A stretch of 64,000 nt of DNA from Haemophilus influenzae (GTDB lineage: Bacteria; Pseudomonadota; Gammaproteobacteria; Enterobacterales; Pasteurellaceae), in assembly GCF_900475755.1 (NCBI RefSeq), contig NZ_LS483411.1:1116001-1180000 (forward strand), read 5' to 3'. The translations under genes were made by a program, and so were the position numbers. Below the pieces are notes generated by a model. That model saw only the letters and a program-made list of their open reading frames with translations. It was not told where the DNA came from and made no database searches. This document shows positions 1 to 9,421 of this stretch, in pieces. Each line of letters starts with the position of its first letter. Position 1 is the stretch's first letter.

Positions 1-65
1 CTGATTTTCATCAATATTATTGATTGTGTTTATGAAGTGAAATCTTTTAGAATGACGACAAATCA

Positions 66-190
66 AATTTAACGCATAACTCCGAGCTTGTTTAGCCTAA
101 GTTTCATCGAAATACGGCGACAAGCCAATAACGCAGTGTGTTATTCAGGGATACGCTGGAAACGGTTTATCCTCTCCGTATTTAGAAAGG
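66..190 (+). promoter_or_regulatory. Probable molybdenum cofactor (Moco) riboswitch, moaA leader
   Basis: About 120 nt of structured-looking, relatively GC-rich leader lie just before moaA, including ctccgagc, a gtttcatcgaaat stem-loop and atcctctccg close to the start codon. The Moco RNA motif is known upstream of moaA in gamma-proteobacteria, including Haemophilus. The assignment rests on position and partial resemblance; I could not fold it against the covariance model. No other gene is seen in positions 1-196. Confidence 0.55.
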
Positions 191-196
191 TGTAAA

Positions 197-1210
197 ATGC
201 AATCCATTCCTATTAAAAACGTAGGGGAGTCTCGCTTAGTCGATCCTTTCCAACGCCAATATTACTATCTACGACTGTCGATTACCGATCAGTGTAATTT
301 TCGTTGTACTTATTGTTTACCTGATGGTTATCAACCCGAAGCTAACAAACCAAGTTTCTTAACTTTAAAAGAAATTACCCATCTTGCTCAAGCGTTTGCT
401 GAAATGGGCACAGAGAAAATCCGTTTAACGGGTGGCGAACCGACTTTACGCAAAGATTTTATTTCTATTGCTGAAAGCATCGCTAACATTGATGGAATCC
501 GTCAATTAGCTGTCACGACAAATGGCTATCGCATGGCAAAAGATGTGGCTGATTGGAAGAAAGCAGGGATTACGTCCATTAACGTCAGTGTTGATAGCTT
601 AGATCCAAAAATGTTCCACCAAATTACGGGTATCAATAAATTTGATGACGTGATGCGTGGTATCGATCGTGCATTTGAAGTGGGCTACAACAAAGTCAAA
701 GTCAATTCAGTTTTGATGAAAAATTTGAATGACAAAGAGTTTGAGCAATTCCTTGTTTGGGTTAAAGATCGCCCAATTCAAATGCGCTTTATCGAACTCA
801 TGCAAACGGGCGAAATGGATAGTTTCTTTGATAAATTCCATCTTTCAGGACAAGTATTAGCGGATAAATTGCTGAAAAATGGTTGGACATTACAACACAA
901 ATCCCATACTGATGGTCCTGCTAAAGTATTCACGCATCCTGATTATGCAGGCGAAATTGGCTTAATTATGCCTTATGAGAAGAATTTCTGCGCAAGTTGC
1001 AATCGTTTAAGAGTGTCAGCAAAAGGTAAACTTCATCTTTGTTTATTTGGCGAAGAAGGCATTGAATTACGTGATTTATTGCAGTCGCACGAACAGCAAG
1101 GTATTTTACAGGCTCGTATTTTTGCCGCACTTCAAGGCAAACGTGAACATCATTATTTGCATATCGGCGATACTGGTGTAAGAAATCATTTAGCTTCTAT
1201 TGGTGGCTAA
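197..1210 (+). CDS. moaA: GTP 3',8-cyclase MoaA
   Basis: Radical SAM enzyme that, with MoaC, converts GTP to cyclic pyranopterin monophosphate, the first step of molybdenum cofactor synthesis. Its 337 residues fit the family. The N-terminal SAM cluster motif CNFRCTYC sits near residues 33-40, and the C-terminal second cluster [18 protein letters not shown] binds GTP. The protein ends in the conserved Gly-Gly (IGG). AGAAAGG precedes the ATG at 197. It heads a moaA-C-D-E cluster on one strand and is probably controlled by the upstream Moco-sensing leader. Confidence 0.97.
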   Translation: MQSIPIKNVGESRLVDPFQRQYYYLRLSITDQCNFRCTYCLPDGYQPEANKPSFLTLKEITHLAQAFAEMGTEKIRLTGGEPTLRKDFISIAESIANIDGIRQLAVTTNGYRMAKDVADWKKAGITSINVSVDSLDPKMFHQITGINKFDDVMRGIDRAFEVGYNKVKVNSVLMKNLNDKEFEQFLVWVKDRPIQMRFIELMQTGEMDSFFDKFHLSGQVLADKLLKNGWTLQHKSHTDGPAKVFTHPDYAGEIGLIMPYEKNFCASCNRLRVSAKGKLHLCLFGEEGIELRDLLQSHEQQGILQARIFAALQGKREHHYLHIGDTGVRNHLASIGG

Positions 1211-1300
1211 AAAGCAAAGTGAGATGAATGGTAATATTCATCTGCTTCCTTTTGTCGCTTATTTAAAACATTCATATTTTAACCGCACTTTTATTATATT

Positions 1301-1783
1301 ATGACTACATTTACACATATCAATTCTCAAGGCGAAGCCAATATGGTGGATGTTTCTGCTAAAGCGGAAACTGTTCGTGAAGCTCGTGCTGAAGCCATTG
1401 TAACTATGTCAAAAGAAACTCTTTCCATGATCGTGGAAGGTAAACATCACAAAGGCGATGTATTTGCTACTGCTCGTATTGCGGGTATTCAAGCGGCAAA
1501 ACGCACTTGGGAGCTTATCCCACTTTGCCATCCATTGTTACTTTCTAAAGTAGAAGTGAATTTAGAACCGTTACTTGAAACCAACCAAGTTCGCATTCAA
1601 TCTCTTTGCAAATTAACTGGAAAAACTGGCGTAGAAATGGAAGCACTAACTGCGGCAAGCGTAGCAGCCTTAACCATTTACGATATGTGTAAAGCCGTAC
1701 AAAAAGACATAGTGATTGAGCACGTTCGCCTGTTAGAAAAGAGCGGTGGAAAATCAGGCCATTTTATTGCGGAGGAAAAATAA
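1301..1783 (+). CDS. moaC: Cyclic pyranopterin monophosphate synthase MoaC
   Basis: Partner of MoaA that rearranges 3',8-cyclo-dihydro-GTP to cPMP. It has 160 residues, the usual length. Family signatures are visible: the IPLCHPL substrate loop near residue 75, GVEMEALTA and YDMCKA, plus the terminal KSGGKSGHF segment. The start is ATG 1301 with a poor Shine-Dalgarno; an uptake signal lies just upstream in the 90-bp gap after moaA. The stop at 1781-1783 is one base from the moaD start, implying coupled translation. Confidence 0.97.
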
Positions 1784-1784
1784 G

Positions 1785-2030
1785 ATGTTAAATGTTTTAT
1801 TTTTTGCTCAAACTCGTGAATTAATTGGCGTTGATGCCATTCAATTAGAAGATGATTTTGCCACTGCGGAAGCGGTGCGTGAACACCTTGCTCAAAAGGG
1901 TGATAAATGGGCATTGGCACTGGAAAAAGGTAAACTTTTAGTGGCAATTAATCAAACCTTAATGCCTTTAGAAAGTGCGGTAAAAAATGGCGATGAAATT
2001 GCCTTTTTCCCACCAGTAACAGGAGGCTAA
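1785..2030 (+). CDS. moaD: Molybdopterin synthase sulfur carrier subunit MoaD
   Basis: Small ubiquitin-fold protein of 81 residues whose C-terminal Gly-Gly is thiocarboxylated and donates sulfur to MoaE for the molybdopterin dithiolene. It ends PPVTGG, as required. The start is ATG 1785, behind GGAGGAAAAATAAG; an upstream in-frame start at 1746 would lie inside moaC and adds a non-homologous tail, so I rejected it. The stop codon directly abuts the moaE ATG. Confidence 0.96.
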   Translation: MLNVLFFAQTRELIGVDAIQLEDDFATAEAVREHLAQKGDKWALALEKGKLLVAINQTLMPLESAVKNGDEIAFFPPVTGG

Positions 2031-2483
2031 ATGACGGATATTCAAATTGCGGTACAAGAACAGTCTTTTGATCAAAATGCCGTTTATCAATGGCTTTCTG
2101 AGCTACATTCGGTTGGCGCAACGGTTATATTTGTGGGCAAAGTACGCGATCTTAATTTAGGCGATGCAGTATCTAGTTTGTATTTAGAACATTATCCCGC
2201 AATGACTGAAAAAGCGTTGAATGAAATTGTTGCACAAGCGAAAGCGCGTTGGGATATTCAACGTGTATCGGTAATTCATCGTGTTGGGCTTTTACAAACT
2301 GGCGATGAAATTGTTTTAGTGGGGGTAAGTTCCGCACATCGTGGAGATGCCTATCATGCCAACGAATTTATTATGGACTTCTTAAAATCCAAAGCACCAT
2401 TTTGGAAAAAAGAACAAACCAATCAAGGCGAGCGTTGGATTGAAGCAAGAGAGAGTGATAGAGAAGCATTAGAAAAATGGTAA
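2031..2483 (+). CDS. moaE: Molybdopterin synthase catalytic subunit MoaE
   Basis: Large subunit of molybdopterin synthase (150 residues) that pairs with MoaD to add two sulfurs to cPMP. Recognisable segments are FVGKVRD near residue 36, LEHYPAMTEKAL, HRVGLLQTGDEIVLV, the SSAHRGDAY region, and the lysine-rich KSKAPFWKKE active-site stretch. It starts immediately after the moaD stop, with AGGAGG inside moaD as its ribosome site. It is the last gene of the cluster and converges with letB. Confidence 0.97.
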   Translation: MTDIQIAVQEQSFDQNAVYQWLSELHSVGATVIFVGKVRDLNLGDAVSSLYLEHYPAMTEKALNEIVAQAKARWDIQRVSVIHRVGLLQTGDEIVLVGVSSAHRGDAYHANEFIMDFLKSKAPFWKKEQTNQGERWIEARESDREALEKW

Positions 2484-2537
2484 TCGCTTACCTGCACCCT
2501 AATTCATTAAGGTGCAGATTAAATATTTTCATTTATG

Positions 2538-5183
2538 TTATTTTGATAACGCGCCACTTCCCCAAGTTTGCACTTCTTCAGGGCGGTTTATTTGAAGCAA
2601 GAAACGTTTGTTTGGCTGTGCTTGCGGTTGAATTTCTTTTTCTGCTGGTGTGGAGAAAGAAATCCCACCTTTTAGCAACTGCTGAACACTACCTGTATTA
2701 AATACCGCACCTTTCCAGCCTAAGCTAAAGTCGTAGCCTGATGCGATCCAAAATTCTGTGTTTTGTCGAACAAGATGGCTATATTTCGGCATAATGGCAA
2801 TATGCACTAATACACGATCACCAAGACTATTAAGTTCAAATTTCTTCACTGTGCCAACTTCTACACCTCGATAAAGAATTGGCGAACCTTCACTTAAATT
2901 CATCGCATCACGCGTTTCTAAAATAAACGGCGTGCCATTGCTAAATTTATTACGTTGTGGTGCTGTTTGCGCTAAATTAAATTGTGTTTTTGTGTTGCCA
3001 TTACCAATTTCAATATCAATATAAGGTTGTAATAAACTATCAAGGTTATCTATTCCACCTGCTGAAATTTGTGGCGAGATTATCGTAAAATTAGCCCCCT
3101 CTTTTGCAATTATATTCATATAATTTGGATTTATTAGGGCTTTTGCAGTGATGCGTTTCGCTTTTGCATCAAGCTGAATGCTGTCAATTTGCCCCACATC
3201 TAAGCCTAAATAACGCAGATTCATTCCTTTGCTAAGATTAGTTGCATCATCTGTGATTAACGTGATGACAAACCCGATGGATTTTGCATAACTTTCATTT
3301 GCATAAAGTGTTCGATTATTGCCTGAACCACCATTATCAAAGCTAATCGCCCCTTTTAAGGAACGTGCAAGTGGTGTTGCTTGAATACTAATACCTTTTG
3401 GACTGACATCAATCTTCGCCGCACTTTCTACCCAAAAACGGCTTTTATTTGTCAATAAATGTTGATAGGCAGGATAAATATAAATTTCTACATCAAAGCT
3501 ATTCGTTTTAGGTTTAATACTTAAAATTTTTCCTACTTCAAATTGACGATATAGGACGAGAGAGCCTTTATCAATACTTGGTAATGTTTGGGTATGTAAG
3601 GTTATTGTTGGCGTAAGAATATCGCCTGTGATACCGTGTTCTGCATTGCTAATATTTTGATAAAGTGGATAACTGGTTTTAGCTTTTCCCTGAGCTTGTT
3701 TTGTTAGTACTCGAACACCACCTTGTAACCATTTTTCTGGTGTCGCGGATTCAAAACGCAATCCATCTAATCCAATGCTTATATCGAAATTGGTTGCAGC
3801 CACAAATTGAGTATCTTCGTGAATTAAATTACGGTATTCAGAGGCAATTGCTGCTTTAAATTGCACGCCATTTACATCAATTGTTTGTGAAACAATTTGC
3901 CCAATTATCATATTGTTATAAAACACATTTTGCCCTTCGCTGACGCCGTAATTCTCTGGCGCAGTGAGGGTTAAAACCAACGTGTTAGGCGCATTGAGTA
4001 ATAATTCATTTTCTTTAATCACGTTAAATTGATGTTTAGTTTCGCCGTCTCCCGCAATCACATCAAAATATTCGTCACGAAAGAATTTTTTTGGTTCTGC
4101 TAAATTGCTTAGATCCATTTTTTTATTGCGTAGGACAATTTTACTATTTGCTTTAAACAAAGAGGCTTGGTTTGGATCGATCAATAAACTGCCTTCTAAA
4201 ATTTCATCGTTATTTTCCACCGCACTTAGCTTGGCGAGAATCCCTATAGCATTATCTTGAGAATAAACTTCCGTTTGCCCTGCAATAAGAGCGGTAGAGG
4301 CAGGAATAGTTACCTTAATTTCAATCCCACGTTTAGCCGCTTTTAAATTGGTATAGAGCGTGAAATGACTATTTTCATCTGCTTTTGGGCTGTCAGCTGG
4401 AGAGTCAAAAGAAACCGCCCCCTGTACAACGGCATTTAAACTTTCTACATTTAGGTTTAAGCCTGACGGGCTAATATTAGCGTTAATGCCACTAATATTC
4501 CAAAAGCGTGAATCTTTTTTCACAAACTTGGCATAGGCTTTATCAATGACCACATCTATTTCTACTTTATTGTTTTTATTAATACGGTAATCATAGATTT
4601 TTCCTACAGGTAATTTTTTAAAATACACGGACGCACCAATAGAAATCGAACCTAAATCATCAGAAATTAAGTGGATCAACAAGTCTCCTGCTGAAACTTG
4701 CGCAATAGGCCCTTGTTCTTCTGCTATAAATTCATCTTCACGATCGCCATCACCCGGTTGAAGAGTGATGTAATTACCTGACACGAGAGAATCTAATCCT
4801 GAAATGCCTGCAAGGGAAACATTTGGTTGTACAAGCCAAAATTTTGTGTCTTCACGTAAAATATTTGAAGCCTCAGGATTGATATTTGCAATAACTTCTA
4901 CTTTTTGTAGGTTATCAGTGAAATGAACTTCTTTTACTATGCCAATTTGTAATCCTTGATAACGAATTTGAGTTTTATCTGCCACAATGCCAGAACCATT
5001 GGTAAAAGTAATTGTAATGCTAGTACCGCGTTCTTTCACAATTTGGAAGAATAAAATTGCCCCGATACATAATGCGATAAAAGGCAATAGCCAAAAAGGC
5101 GAAATGCGTTTTGTTTTACGTAAGTTGGCTGTTATTTCTTGATATTTTTCTTCTATTGAGGAGGAATTATTTTTCTCTGTCAT
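2538..5183 (-). CDS. letB: Intermembrane lipid transport protein LetB (seven MCE domains)
   Basis: Long periplasmic MCE protein anchored in the inner membrane that forms a tube for phospholipid movement between inner and outer membrane. It has 881 residues; E. coli LetB (YebT) is about 877, whereas PqiB is far shorter with three MCE domains. One N-terminal transmembrane helix (residues ~31-50) precedes seven repeats of the MCE signature: IRYQGLQIGIV, VYFKKLPVGKI, VYSQDNAIGIL, VFYNNMIIGQI, VLYRQFEVGKI, LRYLGLDVGQI and ILYRGVEVGTV. The start overlaps the end of letA by 17 bp. Neighbouring proQ-prc is as in E. coli. Older annotations call this PqiB-like. Confidence 0.93.
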   Translation of the reverse strand: MTEKNNSSSIEEKYQEITANLRKTKRISPFWLLPFIALCIGAILFFQIVKERGTSITITFTNGSGIVADKTQIRYQGLQIGIVKEVHFTDNLQKVEVIANINPEASNILREDTKFWLVQPNVSLAGISGLDSLVSGNYITLQPGDGDREDEFIAEEQGPIAQVSAGDLLIHLISDDLGSISIGASVYFKKLPVGKIYDYRINKNNKVEIDVVIDKAYAKFVKKDSRFWNISGINANISPSGLNLNVESLNAVVQGAVSFDSPADSPKADENSHFTLYTNLKAAKRGIEIKVTIPASTALIAGQTEVYSQDNAIGILAKLSAVENNDEILEGSLLIDPNQASLFKANSKIVLRNKKMDLSNLAEPKKFFRDEYFDVIAGDGETKHQFNVIKENELLLNAPNTLVLTLTAPENYGVSEGQNVFYNNMIIGQIVSQTIDVNGVQFKAAIASEYRNLIHEDTQFVAATNFDISIGLDGLRFESATPEKWLQGGVRVLTKQAQGKAKTSYPLYQNISNAEHGITGDILTPTITLHTQTLPSIDKGSLVLYRQFEVGKILSIKPKTNSFDVEIYIYPAYQHLLTNKSRFWVESAAKIDVSPKGISIQATPLARSLKGAISFDNGGSGNNRTLYANESYAKSIGFVITLITDDATNLSKGMNLRYLGLDVGQIDSIQLDAKAKRITAKALINPNYMNIIAKEGANFTIISPQISAGGIDNLDSLLQPYIDIEIGNGNTKTQFNLAQTAPQRNKFSNGTPFILETRDAMNLSEGSPILYRGVEVGTVKKFELNSLGDRVLVHIAIMPKYSHLVRQNTEFWIASGYDFSLGWKGAVFNTGSVQQLLKGGISFSTPAEKEIQPQAQPNKRFLLQINRPEEVQTWGSGALSK

Positions 5184-6417
5184 AAATTTTCCAAATTAAT
5201 TTGCTATCAAATTGAGAGGTGGAAAGCATAGTGCAAAATACGGCTGCGCCAAAATAAAATGCGCCTGGCCCTACGGTAAAATTAATGATTTCTCCGCGTG
5301 TGACAAGCGACATCATTAAGGCTAATACAAATAAATCGAGCATAGACCAGCGTCCAACAAAATGTACTAGATGTAATAAACGCATTTGCCATTTAATAGA
5401 ATGTTGCCATTTAAAATGCACGCAAGCAAGTAAGTAAAGCATAATAAAAATTTTGCTGATAGGCACGAAAATACTGGCAAAAAACACAACAAAAGCAACA
5501 AAATAACTACCTGATTTAACAAATGAAATAACCCCAGAAATTAACGTATCTTCAGATAATGCACCTGTTAAATAAATGCCAGATATAGGTAATAAATTTG
5601 CAGGAAAAAGCATAATAATCCCTGCAATTAAGGTTGCCCAAGTTGCTTGTAATTTTAGCTTATCCGATGTATTAAGAGGCGATTGGCAGCGGGGACAATA
5701 AATTTTTTGTTGATTATCGTATTGGATAGATTTTTGCGTAAATGTGTAATGGCAAGCAGGACATAATTCAACAGCTTGTTTTGTATAAACTGGAGTACAT
5801 TCAGGATAAAATTCCTGCCATAAGGCGGAAAGATTAAGTTTGATAAAAAGCAGCGTGGTTAAAAGTGCGGTAAAAATAAAAGGAATTAAATAAATATTAA
5901 TTTCTAATGTTGCATATTCGCGTACTTTAAATATGGTTACCCCAAGTGCCACTAAATAAACATCAAACATTACCCAAGCTTTAATGTAACCAAGAAATAG
6001 TAAAACACTACGTGGTTTTATCTGAAAAATCTTAGCCAGCCAAAGCATAATAACTAAAAGTGCAAAAGTAATCGGCATTACTACTGCACAAATAAAGATC
6101 ATAAACGCGGTGTATTCATAACCACCCACTGCCATTTTCCAAATGCCATCCCAAATAGAGGCGTCAATTTTAATGCCTAATAAATGTAAACTTAATAAGG
6201 GGTAGTTCAAGGAAAAGGGCATTAATATCAAAATAGATAATGCAATCATTGCACAACGATGTAATGACCACCTCGTACCACTTGCTAACAGATGATGACA
6301 ACGTGGACATTCGGCTTGTTCATTCGATTGAAGAATAACAGGCACGTTAATGCAAGCATTACATTCTGTGCATTTTAAAATTTGAAATGAAGGCGAAGTT
6401 AGCTTTGTTTTAGGCAC
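5167..6417 (-). CDS. letA: Membrane protein LetA, partner of LetB
   Basis: PqiA/YebS-type inner-membrane protein of 416 residues working with LetB in lipid transport. Two zinc-ribbon cysteine pairs sit before each membrane domain: CTECNAC with CPRCHH near the N-terminus, and CPACHY with CPRCQS near residue 220. Each is followed by a block of hydrophobic helices, giving the duplicated architecture of the family. It is the first gene of the pair, divergent from proQ across 183 bp, and overlaps letB, which indicates coupled translation. Confidence 0.92.
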   Translation of the reverse strand: MPKTKLTSPSFQILKCTECNACINVPVILQSNEQAECPRCHHLLASGTRWSLHRCAMIALSILILMPFSLNYPLLSLHLLGIKIDASIWDGIWKMAVGGYEYTAFMIFICAVVMPITFALLVIMLWLAKIFQIKPRSVLLFLGYIKAWVMFDVYLVALGVTIFKVREYATLEINIYLIPFIFTALLTTLLFIKLNLSALWQEFYPECTPVYTKQAVELCPACHYTFTQKSIQYDNQQKIYCPRCQSPLNTSDKLKLQATWATLIAGIIMLFPANLLPISGIYLTGALSEDTLISGVISFVKSGSYFVAFVVFFASIFVPISKIFIMLYLLACVHFKWQHSIKWQMRLLHLVHFVGRWSMLDLFVLALMMSLVTRGEIINFTVGPGAFYFGAAVFCTMLSTSQFDSKLIWKIYDREK

Positions 6418-6600
6418 GTTTGTGGTCTTTCTTTATGAATTAAAGCACGCCATTCTATCGTTGTTTTAACGTATTTGTGAAGTCTTGGCGTTATTTTTGT
6501 GTGAAATTTATTCAGCATAACGGGATCCGTTGTTAATTTTGTAAAAAGTGCGATAAACTAGGCAAATCTTTATTTTATTAATAGCCTCAAGGATATAAAT

Positions 6601-7239
6601 ATGACTGACACACAATTATCATCTCAAGTTACAGATGTGCAAACGGAAGTGCAAAAATTAACCAATGCAAAAGCTATCATTGCTTATTTAGCAGAAAAAT
6701 TTCCTCTTTGCTTTGTTTTAGAGGGCGAAGCAAAACCATTAAAAATAGGTTTATTTCAAGATTTAGCTGAAGCATTACAAGATGATGAACGCGTAAGTAA
6801 AACCCAATTGCGTCAGGCTCTTCGCCAATACACATCAAATTGGCGTTATTTATATGGCTGTCGTGAAGGTGCAGTGCGTGTTGATTTACAGGGTAATCCT
6901 GCAGGTGTATTAGATGCAGAACACGTTGCTCACGCTGCACAGCAACTTGCTGAAGCGAAAGCACGCTTTGCGGAAAAACGTAAAGCAGAAGCCGCAGCTA
7001 AAAAAGCACAACAAAAACAGCGTCCACGTAAACCAGCGAATAAAAACTTTAAAAAAGAGAGTAAAGTATCACTAAGTGCGGTTGATTTTTCACAAATTTC
7101 TGTTGGTTCTGTTGTGAAAGTTAAAGCTGGAGATAATGCTAAAAAAGCAACAGTGGTAGAAGTATTAAAAGATTCAGCACGTGTTGAACTTGAAAACGGT
7201 TTGATTATGAACGTTGCTGCAGATCGTTTATTTGCTTAA
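6601..7239 (+). CDS. proQ: RNA chaperone ProQ
   Basis: FinO-domain RNA-binding protein that stabilises mRNAs and small RNAs; in E. coli it was first found through the osmoregulated transporter ProP. It has 212 residues: an N-terminal ProQ/FinO domain (~20-125, with FPLCFVLEGEAKPLKIGLFQ), an Ala/Lys-rich basic linker (~125-160) and a C-terminal Tudor-like domain ending NGLIMNVAADRLFA. AAGGATATAA precedes ATG 6601. The stop is 3 nt before prc, so the two genes form one unit, as in E. coli. Confidence 0.96.
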   Translation: MTDTQLSSQVTDVQTEVQKLTNAKAIIAYLAEKFPLCFVLEGEAKPLKIGLFQDLAEALQDDERVSKTQLRQALRQYTSNWRYLYGCREGAVRVDLQGNPAGVLDAEHVAHAAQQLAEAKARFAEKRKAEAAAKKAQQKQRPRKPANKNFKKESKVSLSAVDFSQISVGSVVKVKAGDNAKKATVVEVLKDSARVELENGLIMNVAADRLFA

Positions 7240-7242
7240 TAA

Positions 7243-9348
7243 ATGAAAATTGACTCGGAAATGGTTATGAAATTTAAAATGTCAAAAAATGTGATTTGTT
7301 ATGCGTGGTTATCGGTATGTTTGAGCAGTGCAATTCCTGCATTTGCTGTACAACCTAAGTTAAAGCCAAGTGACATTAGTATTCCAGCGATAAGTGAAGA
7401 AAACCAGCTGGCAACTAAGCGTGCAACGACGAGATTAACTCAATCCCATTATCGTAAGATTAAATTAGATGATGATTTTTCCGAGAAAATTTTTGATCGT
7501 TATATTAAAAATTTAGATTTTAGCCACAATACTTTTTTGCAGTCTGATATAGACGAACTTCGTCAAAAATATGGTAATAAGTTAGATGATCAGTTAAATC
7601 AAGGCGATCTTTCTGCTGCGTTTGAGATTTATGATGTAATGATCAAACGTCGTTATGAACGTTATACTTATGCGTTATCTTTATTAGATAAAGAGCCTGA
7701 TTTAAATGGTCAAGATCAAATTGAAATTGATCGTGAAAAAGCGGCTGCTCCACAAACTGAAGCTGATGCGAATAAACTTTGGGATGCTCGCGTAAAAAAT
7801 GACATTATTAATCTTAAATTAAAAGATAAAAAATGGTCAGAAATCAAAGCAAAACTTACAAAACGCTATAATTTAGCCATTCGTCGTTTAACGCAAATAA
7901 AAGCAGACGATATTGTTCAAATTTATTTGAATGCTTTTGCGCGTGAAATTGATCCTCACACCAGTTATCTTTCCCCAAGAACAGCGAAAAGTTTTAATGA
8001 AAGTGTGAATCTTTCCTTGGAAGGCATTGGGGCTACTTTACAATCAGAAGATGATGAAACTAGCATAAAATCTCTTGTACCTGGTGCGCCAGCGGAACGT
8101 AGTAAAAAGCTGCATCCTGGGGATAAAATCATTGGCGTTGGGCAAGCAACAGGCGATATTGAAGATGTTGTTGGTTGGCGTTTAGAAGATTTGGTAGAAA
8201 AAATTAAAGGGAAAAAAGGCACTAAAGTTCGCTTGGAAATTGAGCCTGCTAAAGGGGGAAAATCACGTATTATTACTTTGGTGCGTGATAAAGTCCGTAT
8301 TGAAGATCAAGCGGCTAAACTAACTTTTGAAAAAGTGTCAGGAAAAAACATTGCGGTAATAAAAATTCCAAGTTTTTATATTGGATTAACCGAAGATGTC
8401 AAAAAACTACTGGTTAAATTAGAAAATCAAAAAGCTGAGGCTCTAATTGTTGATTTACGTGAAAATGGCGGTGGTGCATTAACGGAAGCCGTAGCGTTAA
8501 GTGGTTTATTTATTGCTGATGGCCCTATTGTGCAGGTTCGCGATGCTTATCAGCGTATTCGTGTTCACGAAGATGATGATGCTACGCAACAATATAAGGG
8601 GTTATTATTTGTGATGATTGATCGTTACAGTGCTTCCGCATCAGAAATTTTTGCTGCAGCAATGCAAGATTATCGTCGAGGTATTATCATCGGGCAAAAT
8701 ACTTTTGGTAAAGGTACGGTGCAACAGAGTCGATCGTTAAATTTTATCTATGATTTAGATCAGAGTCCGTTGGGTGTTTTGCAATATACTATTCAAAAAT
8801 TTTATCGAGTTAATGGTGGTTCAACCCAATTAAAAGGTGTTGCAGCCGATATTAATTTCCCCGAAATTATAGATGCGAAAGAATATGGGGAAGATAAAGA
8901 AGATAATGCGCTTGCTTGGGATAAAATCCCATCAGCGAGTTATATGGAAGTAGGAAATATCGATGATATTAATAATGCAGTAAATATTCTAAATGAAAAA
9001 CATCTTGCTCGTATTGCTAAAGATCCTGAATTTGTTGCATTGAATGAAGAATTGAAAGTGAGAAATGAACGCCGAGATCGAAAATTTCTATCATTGAATT
9101 ATAAAATGCGTAAAGCAGAGAATGATAAAGATGATGCAAGACGTTTAAAAGATTTGAACGAACGTTTTAAACGTGAGGGTAAGAAAGCGTTGAAAGATAT
9201 TGATGATTTGCCGAAAGATTACGAAGCACCAGATTTCTTCTTAAAAGAAGCTGAAAAAATGGCAGCTGATTTTGTTATCTTTAATTCAGATCAGAAAATT
9301 AATCAAGCAAATAGCTTATCTGAAGAAAAAACGGAAAGTAAAAAATAA
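7243..9348 (+). CDS. prc: Tail-specific C-terminal processing periplasmic protease Prc
   Basis: Periplasmic serine protease with a PDZ domain and Ser/Lys catalytic dyad that degrades proteins from the C-terminus and trims penicillin-binding protein 3 and murein hydrolases. The N-terminal signal peptide ends SSAIPAFA. The PDZ region is ~240-330, and the catalytic motif is DRYSASASEIFAAA with the lysine in GKGTVQQ. It is 701 residues from ATG 7243; in-frame ATGs at 7261, 7267 and 7279 give equally good signal peptides, and none has a strong ribosome site, so the exact start is uncertain. Confidence 0.95.
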   Translation: MKIDSEMVMKFKMSKNVICYAWLSVCLSSAIPAFAVQPKLKPSDISIPAISEENQLATKRATTRLTQSHYRKIKLDDDFSEKIFDRYIKNLDFSHNTFLQSDIDELRQKYGNKLDDQLNQGDLSAAFEIYDVMIKRRYERYTYALSLLDKEPDLNGQDQIEIDREKAAAPQTEADANKLWDARVKNDIINLKLKDKKWSEIKAKLTKRYNLAIRRLTQIKADDIVQIYLNAFAREIDPHTSYLSPRTAKSFNESVNLSLEGIGATLQSEDDETSIKSLVPGAPAERSKKLHPGDKIIGVGQATGDIEDVVGWRLEDLVEKIKGKKGTKVRLEIEPAKGGKSRIITLVRDKVRIEDQAAKLTFEKVSGKNIAVIKIPSFYIGLTEDVKKLLVKLENQKAEALIVDLRENGGGALTEAVALSGLFIADGPIVQVRDAYQRIRVHEDDDATQQYKGLLFVMIDRYSASASEIFAAAMQDYRRGIIIGQNTFGKGTVQQSRSLNFIYDLDQSPLGVLQYTIQKFYRVNGGSTQLKGVAADINFPEIIDAKEYGEDKEDNALAWDKIPSASYMEVGNIDDINNAVNILNEKHLARIAKDPEFVALNEELKVRNERRDRKFLSLNYKMRKAENDKDDARRLKDLNERFKREGKKALKDIDDLPKDYEAPDFFLKEAEKMAADFVIFNSDQKINQANSLSEEKTESKK

Positions 9349-9363
9349 ATACTAAATGGTTTT

Positions 9364-9407
9364 GACCGCACTTTGTTTGAGAAAAGCAACAAGTGCGGTT
9401 ATTTTAA
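9364..9407 (+). terminator. Uptake-signal inverted pair after prc
   Basis: ACCGCACTT (9365-9373) and AAGTGCGGT (9391-9399) form a stem followed by a T-rich tract, a typical H. influenzae terminator made from two uptake signals. The next gene starts 15 bp further on. Confidence 0.6.
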
Positions 9408-9421
9408 TAAAGGTTTAGGAA

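Noticed and set aside
2477..2701. Plus-strand frame after moaE
   Set aside because: It starts inside moaE and runs antisense through the end of letB, with no family match or ribosome site.
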